From NCBI GenBank assembly GCA_002396385.1, contig DGTD01000098.1, forward strand, positions 1 to 11,581: 11,581 bases of DNA, given 5' to 3'. Position numbers and translations under genes: made by a program. The notes under the pieces were generated by a model, which saw nothing but the letters and a program-made list of their open reading frames with translations, had not been told where the DNA came from and searched no databases. This document shows, one piece after another, positions 1 to 7,277 of this stretch. This stretch comes from Bacteroidales bacterium UBA4345. Lineage in GTDB: Bacteria > Bacteroidota > Bacteroidia > Bacteroidales > Paludibacteraceae. Position 1 is the stretch's first letter. Each line of letters begins with the position of its first letter.

Positions 1-446
1 GCCAGCGTGGCGGTGACGTGCAGAGTAACTTGCGCCTTAGCACCGAACCTATTTACAGCGACCTGATTCCCAAAGGCAAGGTAGATCTGATTGTTTCAAT
101 GGAACCAATGGAGGCCCTCCGCTATCTTCCTTATTTGGCGGCTGACGGTGTGGTGGTTACCAACAGCAAAAATTTCGTCAACATTCCCAACTACCCCGAT
201 GCTGCCGCCATTGAAGCTGAATTAAAGGCGCTGCCACATGCGGTTTTGTTAGACATTGAAGATCTGGCACAGCAAACCCACAACCCTAAGGGAGCAAACA
301 TGGTGCTCCTCGGAAAGGTAGCCGCACACCTCGGTATTCTTTCTGCCGACCAGTTGCGCAATGCTGTGGCACGCATTTTCCAACGTAAGGGCGAGGCTAT
401 TGTTGAGTCGAACTTAAAGGCTTTCGATTTAGGCCTTAACGCATAA
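1..446 (+). CDS. iorB: Indolepyruvate:ferredoxin oxidoreductase beta subunit, 3' part (5' end outside window)
   Basis: Small subunit of the thiamine-diphosphate, iron-sulfur 2-oxoacid oxidoreductase that interconverts aryl-pyruvates (indole-, phenyl-, hydroxyphenylpyruvate) and aryl-acetyl-CoA with ferredoxin and CO2 in the cytoplasm. The reading frame is open to the window edge. Codons from base 3 give QRGGDVQSNLRLS, the conserved subunit-beta segment that lies inside the protein, so the GTG at base 18 is an internal Val and not the start. About 147 residues are present; the family is usually near 190-200, so roughly 45 N-terminal residues are missing. Further family-like features are the VDLIVSMEPMEALRYLPYL stretch and the LLGKVAAHLGIL stretch. 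It is followed 92 bases later by paaK on the same strand, the common iorA-iorB-paaK order in Bacteroidales, so iorA is expected just upstream of the window. Confidence in the family is high. Confidence 0.9.
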   Translation, partial: QRGGDVQSNLRLSTEPIYSDLIPKGKVDLIVSMEPMEALRYLPYLAADGVVVTNSKNFVNIPNYPDAAAIEAELKALPHAVLLDIEDLAQQTHNPKGANMVLLGKVAAHLGILSADQLRNAVARIFQRKGEAIVESNLKAFDLGLNA

Positions 447-538
447 CCAGGGGGCAGGGACATACATCCTGCTTGAAATCTTTAAACATCCGATTCTAAC
501 AATTGGGGTTAAAGGAACAAATGACATAAATAAATAAA

Positions 539-1855
539 ATGGCTAACAATAATTCAGAATATTTCAATCCCGAAATTGAGACGATGTCTCGCGAGGAGAT
601 TAAGAAACTGCAGCTAGAGCGTTTACAGAAAACAATACGCCACTGCATGAATTCGCCTTTCTATAAGAAGCGCTTTGAAGAGGCAGGTCTGAAACCAGAG
701 GACATCAAGACACTTGAAGATGTCCGCAAAATACCGTTTACTACCAAACAAGATTTGCGCGACACCTATCCTTTTGGTCTTGCCAGTGTTCCCCTCTCAA
801 AATGTGTCCGTTTACACTCAAGTAGCGGTACAACTGGAAATCCGACTGTGATTTTACACACACAGAAAGATTTGGACGAATGGGCAAATGCTGTGGCACG
901 TTGTTTATGGATGGTAGGCTTGCGACCTGACGATGTCTTCCAAAATTCATCGGGTTACGGCATGTTTACAGGCGGACTAGGTTTCCAGTATGGAGCCGAG
1001 CGTCTTGGTATGCTTACCGTACCAGCTGCCGCAGGAAACTCTCTGCGACAGATAAAGTTCATTAAAGATTTCGGCACTACAGCCATCCACGCTATTCCTA
1101 GCTACCTTACCCGTCTGCACGAGGTAATGGAAAAAGAAGGAGTTGATCCACGGAAGGACACCAAGCTGAAAGTTTTTGCCATTGGCGCTGAACCCCATAC
1201 CGAAGAACAACGCAAACGTATTGAGGATATGTTTGGTGTAAAAGCCTACAACTCGTTCGGTATGAGTGAAATGTGCGGACCAGGCGTTGCATTCGAATGT
1301 AAAGAACAGAACGGTCTCCACTTCTGGGAAGACTACTACATTGTTGAGATTGTTGACCCTGAAACATTAGAACCAGTACCAGACGGACAAATTGGCGAAT
1401 TGGTACTTACCACCCTCAACCGTGAGGCGATGCCTTTACTACGCTACCGGACCCGCGACCTTACCCGTGTCTTACCTGGTGACTGCCCTTGCGGACGCAA
1501 GCACATCAGACTTGACAGAATGAAGGGCCGTAGCGACGATATGATGGTGTTGCGTGGGGTTAACATCTTCCCTATCCAAATTGAAAAGATTCTGTTGAAT
1601 TATCCGGAATTAAGCAGTAACTACCTGATTACACTTACGACCGATAACGACAACGACAACATGACCGTTGACGTCGAACTGGCCAAAGAGGGTATGACCG
1701 ACAGTCAGCTGAAAGATTTGGAAAAAGCGGTTTGCCGTGCTTTGAAGGACGAAATTCTGCTTACACCACGCATTCACCTGTTAGTGGCCGGTACGCTTCC
1801 GCAAACCGAGGGTAAGGCTGTTAGAGTTAAAGACCTGCGAAAGGTTTACCAATAA
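539..1855 (+). CDS. paaK: Phenylacetate (arylacetate)-CoA ligase
   Basis: AMP-forming ligase of the acyl-adenylate superfamily that activates phenylacetate or indoleacetate with ATP and CoA. The 438 residues match the usual PaaK length of about 430-440. Visible motifs are the P-loop SSSGTTGNPTV (94-104), the adenine/acyl pocket motif FGMSEMCGPGV (240-250), RYRTRDLT (302-309) and the hinge region GRSDDMMVLRGVNIFP (330-345). The C-terminal EGKAVRV segment (424-430) supplies the likely catalytic lysine. A CPCG pair (316-319), with C254 further upstream, is of the kind seen in several PaaK relatives. The ATG at 539 is preceded only by an A-rich leader, usual for this phylum. It sits between iorB and the nitrilase gene, 16 bases from the latter. 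With IorAB it would allow arylacetates taken up from outside to be reductively carboxylated to aryl-pyruvates, or run in the opposite direction. Which acid is preferred cannot be read from the sequence. Confidence 0.93.
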   Translation: MANNNSEYFNPEIETMSREEIKKLQLERLQKTIRHCMNSPFYKKRFEEAGLKPEDIKTLEDVRKIPFTTKQDLRDTYPFGLASVPLSKCVRLHSSSGTTGNPTVILHTQKDLDEWANAVARCLWMVGLRPDDVFQNSSGYGMFTGGLGFQYGAERLGMLTVPAAAGNSLRQIKFIKDFGTTAIHAIPSYLTRLHEVMEKEGVDPRKDTKLKVFAIGAEPHTEEQRKRIEDMFGVKAYNSFGMSEMCGPGVAFECKEQNGLHFWEDYYIVEIVDPETLEPVPDGQIGELVLTTLNREAMPLLRYRTRDLTRVLPGDCPCGRKHIRLDRMKGRSDDMMVLRGVNIFPIQIEKILLNYPELSSNYLITLTTDNDNDNMTVDVELAKEGMTDSQLKDLEKAVCRALKDEILLTPRIHLLVAGTLPQTEGKAVRVKDLRKVYQ

Positions 1856-1871
1856 AATAAACGGACCTATT

Positions 1872-2621
1872 GTGAAAGTAACCCTTTTACAGCGAGATAT
1901 TATTTGGGAAAGCCCCGCCGAAAATACTGAACGGTTGGGGATTTCCCTTTTATCGTTACCGAAGAGCGACCTTTACGTCTTGCCTGAGATGTTTAGCACA
2001 GGCTTTGTTGCTGAACCGGCTGGCAAAACAGAACTTGAAGAGGGGGAAACACTACAATGGATGAGGCTGACTGCAAAGAAGCTCGATGCCGCTATAGCCG
2101 GCTCGGTTGCTGTTTCTTCTGCTAGTGGCTGCTACAACCGGTTTTATTTTGTTAAGCCCGATGGCTCTGAAGTCCACTACGACAAACACCACTTGTTTAC
2201 TTATGGTGGTGAAAATAAGCGTTACACTGCTGGAAATGACAGAGTGATTATCGATTACCGAGGGGTTCGATTCTTGCTTTCTGTGTGCTACGACCTCAGG
2301 TTTCCGCTTTGGTTGCGCAACCACGAAGACTACGACTGCCTTTTGGTTGTTGCCAACTGGCCGACAGTACGTTTAAACGCATGGAACATTCTGCTGCATG
2401 CAAGGGCTATCGAGAACCAGTGCTATGTGTGCGGTGTGAACCGTGTCGGGAAAGATCCGGTTTGTGAATACAGTGGCGGTACACAGTGCATTGATGCATA
2501 CGGGCGCGATGTAGCAGTATGTCCGCCTGACAAGGAAAGCGCCATTACCATTGAACTCGATATGGAAAAACTTAACGCTTTCCGTAAGAAATTTCCAGTT
2601 CTAAAAGACAGAGACGTTTAA
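1872..2621 (+). CDS. Nitrilase-superfamily hydrolase, Nit2/omega-amidase-like
   Basis: Carbon-nitrogen hydrolase of 249 residues, the normal size for bacterial omega-amidases (YafV/Nit2 type). The catalytic triad is visible: E39 in LPEMFSTGF, K105 in YDKHHLF and C139 in SVCYDLRFP. The SVCYDLRFP motif and the HHLFTYGGE segment after the lysine are typical of omega-amidases, which hydrolyse 2-oxoglutaramate or 2-oxosuccinamate to the oxo acid and ammonia. No signal peptide is seen, so it should be cytoplasmic. The start is a GTG at 1872, 16 bases after the paaK stop; no in-frame ATG fits better, and the hydrophobic first strand KVTLLQRDI is needed by the fold. It lies directly upstream of an aminotransferase gene. 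This is the expected partnership, because glutamine transaminases leave the amide that this enzyme clears. The superfamily is certain; the exact substrate is inferred from the motif and the neighbour. Confidence 0.88.
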   Translation: MKVTLLQRDIIWESPAENTERLGISLLSLPKSDLYVLPEMFSTGFVAEPAGKTELEEGETLQWMRLTAKKLDAAIAGSVAVSSASGCYNRFYFVKPDGSEVHYDKHHLFTYGGENKRYTAGNDRVIIDYRGVRFLLSVCYDLRFPLWLRNHEDYDCLLVVANWPTVRLNAWNILLHARAIENQCYVCGVNRVGKDPVCEYSGGTQCIDAYGRDVAVCPPDKESAITIELDMEKLNAFRKKFPVLKDRDV

Positions 2622-2652
2622 CATACGTTTTTTATACAAAATTTATATTCAA

Positions 2653-3963
2653 TTGAATACTCCATTAGACTATCAAACAGTAACCGATGCCATCAACAGT
2701 ATGGCGTTAGGCGATTTTTCAAGCGCAACCATTCGCGACATACAGGCTCTTTCGCGTTTGCTGGAAGAGAAAACAGGTCAGCCTATCATACACCTTGAAA
2801 TGGGCGTGCCTGGCCTTAAACCATCTGAAATAGCCCTTAAGGCCGAACAAGAAGCTTTAGCAAACGGTTGTGCAACAATTTACCCTCCAAACGGGGGTAT
2901 TCCCCGCCTTAAAAGCGCTGCTTCGCAATTTGTCAAGGCTTTCATTGGCATCGATATTGACCCTCTTTGCTGCGTAGCTACAGCAGGTAGTATGCAGGGT
3001 ACATTCGCAACCTTTATGGCAATACACCACGCTACAGCTAACACGGCTAAAGATACTGTACTGTTTATCCAGCCTGGTTTCCCGGTGCAGACTACCCAAT
3101 GCGACGTAATAGGTTTAAAGCACGTTGGTTTAGATATTCACGATTTTCGTGGTGATAAACTCATCAAAAAATTAGACGAGATGATGTCGGCAGGTAACAT
3201 CAACAGCATTGTCTACTCTAATCCTAACAACCCTTCGTGGGTTTGTTTCACCGACGAGGAATTAAAGGGAATTGCAGGTTTGGCCGACAAGTACGATGTG
3301 ATTGTGTTGGAAGATTTGGCTTATTTTGCCATGGATTTCCGCCGCGACCTTTCGCATCCATATCAGTCGCCTTATCAGGCTACGGTCGCAAACTATACCG
3401 ACAATTATGTATTGTGGATTTCAGGTTCGAAGGCCTTCTCTTATGCCGGCCAGCGTATAGGTGTAACCTGCATTAGCAATAAACTCTATAAAAGGGTCTA
3501 TAAGCCGCTAACCGACAAGTTTGGTGTTGGAGAGTTTGGTAACTTCTTCTGCAACCGCCTGATGTACACTCTTTCGAGTGGGACTACACATAGTGTTCAG
3601 CATGCGATGTCGGCACTTATGGAAGCCGCTTGCGACGGCAAATACAACTTCCTCGACGATGTAAAGGAATATGGCCGCCGTGCCAAGTTTATGAAGGAAG
3701 TTCTGCTTGCAAACAACTTCTACTTGGTTTACGACAACGATATGGGTGCGCCTTTGGCCGATGGTTTTTATTTCACGGTCCAATATCCAGGTATGAACGA
3801 CTTGCAGCTTACCCGTGAACTAATGTACTACGGAATAGCCGTATTTCCACTCGACACGATGGGTTCGAACGAACAGGGCGTCCGTATTTGTACATCGTTC
3901 TTCAAGAAGGAACAGGAACCGCTCTTTAAAGAGCGTATTGAAGCCTTCAAGAAAAACCACTAA
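2653..3963 (+). CDS. PLP-dependent class I/II aminotransferase
   Basis: Fold-type I aminotransferase of 436 residues. Visible elements are the substrate-binding start EMGVPGL (49-55), IYPPNGGIPRLK (76-87), SNPNNPSW (189-196) with the cofactor-contacting Asn, LEDLAYF (219-225) with the Asp and Tyr that bind the pyridine ring, and SGSKAFSYAGQRIG (257-270) holding the Schiff-base lysine K260 and phosphate-binding R268. The chosen start is a TTG at 2653. No in-frame ATG lies between the upstream stop and codon 17, and the segment NTPLDYQTV before it looks like a genuine N-terminus of Bacteroidales relatives. The gene follows the nitrilase by 31 bases and closes the operon, with a strong terminator 27 bases beyond its stop. 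Its context with iorB, paaK and an omega-amidase suggests an aromatic or glutamine/aryl-pyruvate aminotransferase. The specificity is an inference; the enzyme class is not in doubt. Confidence 0.9.
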   Translation: MNTPLDYQTVTDAINSMALGDFSSATIRDIQALSRLLEEKTGQPIIHLEMGVPGLKPSEIALKAEQEALANGCATIYPPNGGIPRLKSAASQFVKAFIGIDIDPLCCVATAGSMQGTFATFMAIHHATANTAKDTVLFIQPGFPVQTTQCDVIGLKHVGLDIHDFRGDKLIKKLDEMMSAGNINSIVYSNPNNPSWVCFTDEELKGIAGLADKYDVIVLEDLAYFAMDFRRDLSHPYQSPYQATVANYTDNYVLWISGSKAFSYAGQRIGVTCISNKLYKRVYKPLTDKFGVGEFGNFFCNRLMYTLSSGTTHSVQHAMSALMEAACDGKYNFLDDVKEYGRRAKFMKEVLLANNFYLVYDNDMGAPLADGFYFTVQYPGMNDLQLTRELMYYGIAVFPLDTMGSNEQGVRICTSFFKKEQEPLFKERIEAFKKNH

Positions 3964-3990
3964 CACACAAATAGTGTACTTGTACTATAC

Positions 3991-4028
3991 AGAAAAGCAG
4001 GTCTCGGGGAGACCTGCTTTTCTTTTTT
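3991..4028 (+). terminator. Strong intrinsic terminator of the iorB-paaK-nitrilase-aminotransferase operon
   Basis: A perfect 15-bp inverted repeat (3991-4005 pairing with 4009-4023) has a 3-base GGG loop and is followed by five T at 4024-4028. It lies 27 bases after the aminotransferase stop. The opposite-strand gene ends at 4080, so the same hairpin may also stop transcription coming from the right. On that strand the T residues lie inside the stem, so it would be weaker there. Confidence 0.9.
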
Positions 4029-4079
4029 AGGACTTTTTCGTTCCAGCATGTTGGCTACATGCCGTTGTATATAGTTGTA

Positions 4080-4859
4080 CTATTTAACCACAGCGCGGAC
4101 ATATTTGCCCTGGAAGCGACTAACCGGTACGTATATTTTGTTATTGCCAATGTATAGAGCGTCGGAAGGCCGGGTAACGTCGAGAGTTGATGACCAGTAG
4201 CCATTAGCTTCGGGCAAGAAAATAACATTACCGTTCTTCTTGCTTGTTCCAACAAGGCCAGCAACTCCACTGCCATTGAAATTGTTTGTCAAAACCCATA
4301 CACAACCATCGAACAATTCCTTCAGTTCGGTAGCTGTAGGCATTCTCCAATCACCACCCCAGTTTACAGTTGCCGCATCGTCTTCCAATTCCAGGTTAAA
4401 CTTGCCGTCATCAACACAATTTACACCTGTGTATTGTTTTCCGCCAGCACCTGCACCCGACATCTCACCATTTAAGTAACCATATTTGGTGTATTTTTCA
4501 GCAGAAACGTCAAACCACTTATAGCTATCCAGACTGTAGTCATTTTTCGACTTGGTCTCACCCCATGCGAACAAGTCACCTGCTCCGGTAGGATTGCTTG
4601 CACCCACATTGTATGTGGCCCACTTGGTGCCACTTGGCAAATATAGGTCAACATAAGCGTATTCGCCAACTTTACCGTTTACGGAAACACCTTGTACAGT
4701 CGCAGCATCGTCCACCTCCTCATAAGACATTTCGGTGACGTGCTTCATTTCGTAAACATCTTCACTGCCATCGGCAGTTTTCACAACCATATAATCGGCG
4801 GCATTCGCAAAAAAAGAAAATGATGCCAAAGCCATTATCGATATTATTGTTTTATTCAT
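4080..4859 (-). CDS. Secreted protein with one FISUMP (major paralogous) domain
   Basis: Exported protein of 259 residues. Residues 1-20 form a signal peptide (MNKTII, hydrophobic core, cleavage after FFANA). Residues 22-48 form a short module, YMVVKTADGSEDVY to VTEMSYEE, that resembles the start of the two genes upstream. From about 67 to the end lies a FISUMP domain, the family first seen as a large paralogous set in Fibrobacter succinogenes. Its marks are YVDLYLPSGTKWATYNVGA (69-87), FAWGET (97-102), ELEDDAATVNWGGDWRMPT (157-175), VGTSKKNGNVIFLP (203-216), GYWSS (220-224) and the final VRAVVK. Family members are surface or secreted proteins of unknown biochemical role. It is the last gene of the minus-strand cluster, 56 bases after its larger paralogue, with a small hairpin between them. 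No lipobox or obvious type IX sorting tail is seen. Confidence 0.85.
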   Translation of the reverse strand: MNKTIISIMALASFSFFANAADYMVVKTADGSEDVYEMKHVTEMSYEEVDDAATVQGVSVNGKVGEYAYVDLYLPSGTKWATYNVGASNPTGAGDLFAWGETKSKNDYSLDSYKWFDVSAEKYTKYGYLNGEMSGAGAGGKQYTGVNCVDDGKFNLELEDDAATVNWGGDWRMPTATELKELFDGCVWVLTNNFNGSGVAGLVGTSKKNGNVIFLPEANGYWSSTLDVTRPSDALYIGNNKIYVPVSRFQGKYVRAVVK

Positions 4860-4885
4860 ATCTGTCTCATTTTAAAAATACTTTC

Positions 4886-4903
4886 GTCTCCAGAAAGGGA
4901 GAC
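4886..4903 (-). other. Short hairpin between the two FISUMP genes
   Basis: GTCTCC (4886-4891) and GGAGAC (4898-4903) form a 6-bp stem with a 6-base loop. On the minus strand an A/T-rich stretch follows but no clean T run. It could be a weak attenuator or an mRNA-processing structure between the two genes; a full terminator is unlikely. Confidence 0.35.
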
Positions 4904-4915
4904 ATTCTATGCAAC

Positions 4916-6445
4916 TTATTTCACAACCGCGCGTACAACATTAGCAATCGGACGGTTTGAAACCATGTTTTTGTATTTGAATTCCGTAGCGTTAAAACCC
5001 ATAATACAAGCATAGTCGCCCAGAACATTGTCATAGTTGAAAGAAGAAGACCAGTATTCACCGTTTTTCCCCACTCCATAACCATTGTTGGTGCCAGCAG
5101 CAGGTAGGAAGATGATGTTTCCATTCTTCTTGCTTGTACCAATTTGACCAGATATACCCGAATTATTGTAGTTGTCGGTCCACTCCCAAGAGCAACCAAG
5201 AACCAGCTCCGTCAGTTCCTCGTTGGTCGGCATACGCCAACCTTCACCCCAGTTTGCTGATGCCGCATCGTCTTCTGTGTCTAGAACCGTCTTGTTGTCA
5301 GTAGTGTTATACTTGGAATACTTACCGGGATCATCATCGTACATCCATTTATATGGCGCGCCTTCCATTTTAGGTTCAGTTTCACCCCAAGCGTAGTAGT
5401 TGCCGTATGCGCATACGCTAGAAGCGCCTACGTTGCAGGTAGCCCACTTCACACTCAAGCCCAAATCAACATACTCGTGTGCATCGACCACACCGCTAAC
5501 TGTTACATTGGCGACCTTTTTATATAAGGCGTAGACATCTAAGTTCCTCACAACCCTAGTGAAGGAAGAATCGCTCCACCTGTTAAAGTTATACCCGTTC
5601 ATAGCGGGTGCCACAACAGCATTTGCAGCCTTGCCTTCTTCAACAACCTGGCTTTCGAAAAGGGTACTGTCGGCATTGAAAAATCTGACGGTGTAGCTCT
5701 TTTTGTTTACAGCCACCGCACGAATGTTTTGGCCATAAAAACGGACTTGGTTTCTGATTTTTAACTGTTTAAGGCTACCAGCATAGTCGTACAAATCGGC
5801 ACCACTGAGTTCCGATGTCCAATAGTAGGCATTTTTACCAAAGTAGTACAGACTATCTTCATTATAGAAACCAGAGGCAGGCAGGAAGATAGTGTTGAAG
5901 TTGTTTTTACTGGTACCTACTAGTCCTGCAACACCCGTACCGTTGAAGTTATCGGTACTTTCCCAATAGCAGCCATCCTTCAATTCGCTGAGTTCATCAA
6001 TTGTAGGCATACGCCAATTATCGCCCCAAATTGCGGTGGCAGCATCGTCTTCAGCCTCAAGTACCAACTTATAATCTTTCGTACTGTTGTACTTTGTGTA
6101 TTGTTCATCGGTTTCAACATTGTTCCACCGGTAGTTTGTCAGCGAATAAGTAGTTTTTGCATTTGTCTCACCCCAGGCAAAATAACCGCCAATTTCACCA
6201 ATGTTAGTAGCACCTACATTATAAGTTGCCCACTTAGTGCCACTTGGCAAATCAAGATCAACATAGGCATAGCCGTCAATCTGTCCGGTCTCGCTCACGC
6301 CATTGCGGTAAAACACTTCCGATATATAATCAACAGCATAGCGGATTACTTTGCCGTCATCGGTTTTCACGCACATATTAGTCGCTGCATTAGCAACAGA
6401 TGCCACCGCTGCTAAAGCAACTAAAGATATTATAGTCTTTTTCAT
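4916..6445 (-). CDS. Secreted protein with two FISUMP domains flanking an InlB-type repeat
   Basis: The ATG at 6445 gives 509 residues. A TTG nine bases further upstream would add three, but the ATG gives a clean signal peptide (MKKTIISLVALAAVASVANA) and has AGAGG about 11 bases before it. After the signal comes the short module MCVKTDDGKVIRYAVDYISE. FISUMP domain 1 runs about 59-246 (YVDLDLPSGTKWATYNVGA, YFAWGET, EAEDDAATAIWGDNWRMPT). One Listeria-Bacteroides/InlB B-type repeat follows at about 250-310 (YTVRFFNADSTLFESQVVEEG, GYNFNRWSD, YALYKK). FISUMP domain 2 runs about 323-509 (YVDLGLSVKWATCNVGA, YYAWGETE, WGEGWRMPT, GEYWSSS, final VVRAVVK). It is exported and probably extracellular, with no known enzymatic activity. 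The two domains look like an internal duplication separated by an acquired beta-grasp repeat. It lies 19 bases after the 152-residue gene upstream, so the two are probably cotranscribed. Confidence 0.85.
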   Translation of the reverse strand: MKKTIISLVALAAVASVANAATNMCVKTDDGKVIRYAVDYISEVFYRNGVSETGQIDGYAYVDLDLPSGTKWATYNVGATNIGEIGGYFAWGETNAKTTYSLTNYRWNNVETDEQYTKYNSTKDYKLVLEAEDDAATAIWGDNWRMPTIDELSELKDGCYWESTDNFNGTGVAGLVGTSKNNFNTIFLPASGFYNEDSLYYFGKNAYYWTSELSGADLYDYAGSLKQLKIRNQVRFYGQNIRAVAVNKKSYTVRFFNADSTLFESQVVEEGKAANAVVAPAMNGYNFNRWSDSSFTRVVRNLDVYALYKKVANVTVSGVVDAHEYVDLGLSVKWATCNVGASSVCAYGNYYAWGETEPKMEGAPYKWMYDDDPGKYSKYNTTDNKTVLDTEDDAASANWGEGWRMPTNEELTELVLGCSWEWTDNYNNSGISGQIGTSKKNGNIIFLPAAGTNNGYGVGKNGEYWSSSFNYDNVLGDYACIMGFNATEFKYKNMVSNRPIANVVRAVVK

Positions 6446-6464
6446 GTTTTTCAACCTCTAAATG

Positions 6465-6923
6465 TTAATTACGGACCACTTTAAACGAGTTGTTCCCTAT
6501 GGTCAGGACATACACGCCGGTTTGTTTGGGGAACGAAAGAGAAGCAGCACCATTTTGGTCGGTTGTGCCAGTGGCGACAACAGAACCGCTTGCACTTACC
6601 AGTTTTACGGCAACTCCTGCAACTGCATTCTCCACACGAATGGTGTTCTCATCTGTTTTTACCACACTCAATACGTCAGTAGTTTGGTTTGCGACCCCAG
6701 AAAGATCTTCATCTGTAAAATAGAAGTTTTTTAAGTCATCAATTACAAAACTACTTCCAGAACCATTTACAACTAATTCATCGTTCTCGTAAGTAACAAT
6801 GGGCTTGTTGGCAAGGAGGAAACTGAACTTCTCACCTGTTTTTTGCTCCACTGTCATATACTTTGTACCAGCATGGGAATACAGAGTCGTCAATAAAAGA
6901 CATGTTCCTATTATTTTCTTCAT
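6465..6923 (-). CDS. Small exported protein with type IX-secretion-like C-terminal domain
   Basis: The protein has 152 residues. Residues 1-18 are a signal peptide (MKKIIGTCLLLTTLYSHA). Residues 20-72 carry a Prevotella/Bacteroides-type module: KYMTVEQKTGEKFSF, then PIVTYENDELVVNGSGSSF and DDLKNFYFTDED. Residues about 82-152 resemble a type A C-terminal sorting domain of the type IX secretion system: a strand VAVKLVSASGSVVATGT, an Asn/Gly turn, then TGVYVLTIGNNSFKVVRN to the end. There is no catalytic domain between module and tail, so it is a nearly bare carrier. It is the first gene of the minus-strand cluster and the FISUMP gene begins 19 bases beyond its stop. The ATG at 6923 is the first in frame and gives a complete signal peptide. 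The sorting-domain call rests on the pattern of the last 50 residues and is less certain than export itself. Confidence 0.75.
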   Translation of the reverse strand: MKKIIGTCLLLTTLYSHAGTKYMTVEQKTGEKFSFLLANKPIVTYENDELVVNGSGSSFVIDDLKNFYFTDEDLSGVANQTTDVLSVVKTDENTIRVENAVAGVAVKLVSASGSVVATGTTDQNGAASLSFPKQTGVYVLTIGNNSFKVVRN

Positions 6924-7277
6924 AATAACTGAAATTTTATGGTTTAAATAAAGTTTGGATGTTTTTTCAAAAAAAATCGTGTTTAATTTCTAATCTCAAC
7001 AAATATCAATCTTAAACAGTGCTAAATTATAAGTTTTTTTAATAAAACAAAAAGTTACCTATAAAAATTTTGTGCATATTTATGTTTGTATAATGTAGAC
7101 GACTGGAGGAAGTTTCAAAATAAATTTGTCCTACGAAATGTTTAACGTTTATGGGAACGCCCTGAATGGTTGCGACAGCCAAATGGAGTGTTGACAAATA
7201 CGAAATAAACCGCAAGACACGATTATCTCACTATTATTTTTTCGCCAATATCCAACAAGCGTGCTAATTGGTAGATT
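6924..7277. other. AT-rich intergenic region between the exported-protein cluster and the LRR gene
   Basis: 354 bases without a convincing gene. The part next to the 152-residue gene (about 6940-7090) is very AT-rich and must hold the promoter of the minus-strand cluster. The only near match I find to the Bacteroidetes -7 box TAnnTTTG there is GATATTTG (minus strand), without a clear -33 TTTG at normal spacing, so I do not call a promoter. The part from about 7095 to 7200 is richer in GC and has a + strand open stretch of 31 codons (7099-7191, stop 7192-7194) that I do not recognise; it may be a gene remnant. No strong terminator is seen after the LRR gene. Confidence 0.5.

Noticed and set aside
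454..472. Hairpin GCAGG/CCTGC between iorB and paaK as a terminator
   Set aside because: The stem is only 5 bp with a 9-base loop and no T run follows; the genes are most likely cotranscribed.
977..1367. Antisense ORFs of 86-114 codons inside paaK
   Set aside because: They overlap a gene with clear catalytic motifs, lack any recognisable domain and follow its codon pattern in the opposite frame.
4046..4062. Hairpin GCATG/CATGC downstream of the 259-residue gene
   Set aside because: The stem is 5 bp and no T run follows on the minus strand; the larger hairpin at 3991-4023 is a better candidate.
6446..6454. TTG start three codons before the ATG of the double-FISUMP protein
   Set aside because: The ATG at 6445 gives a standard signal peptide and has AGAGG at a suitable distance; the TTG adds only MKN and has no better ribosome binding site.
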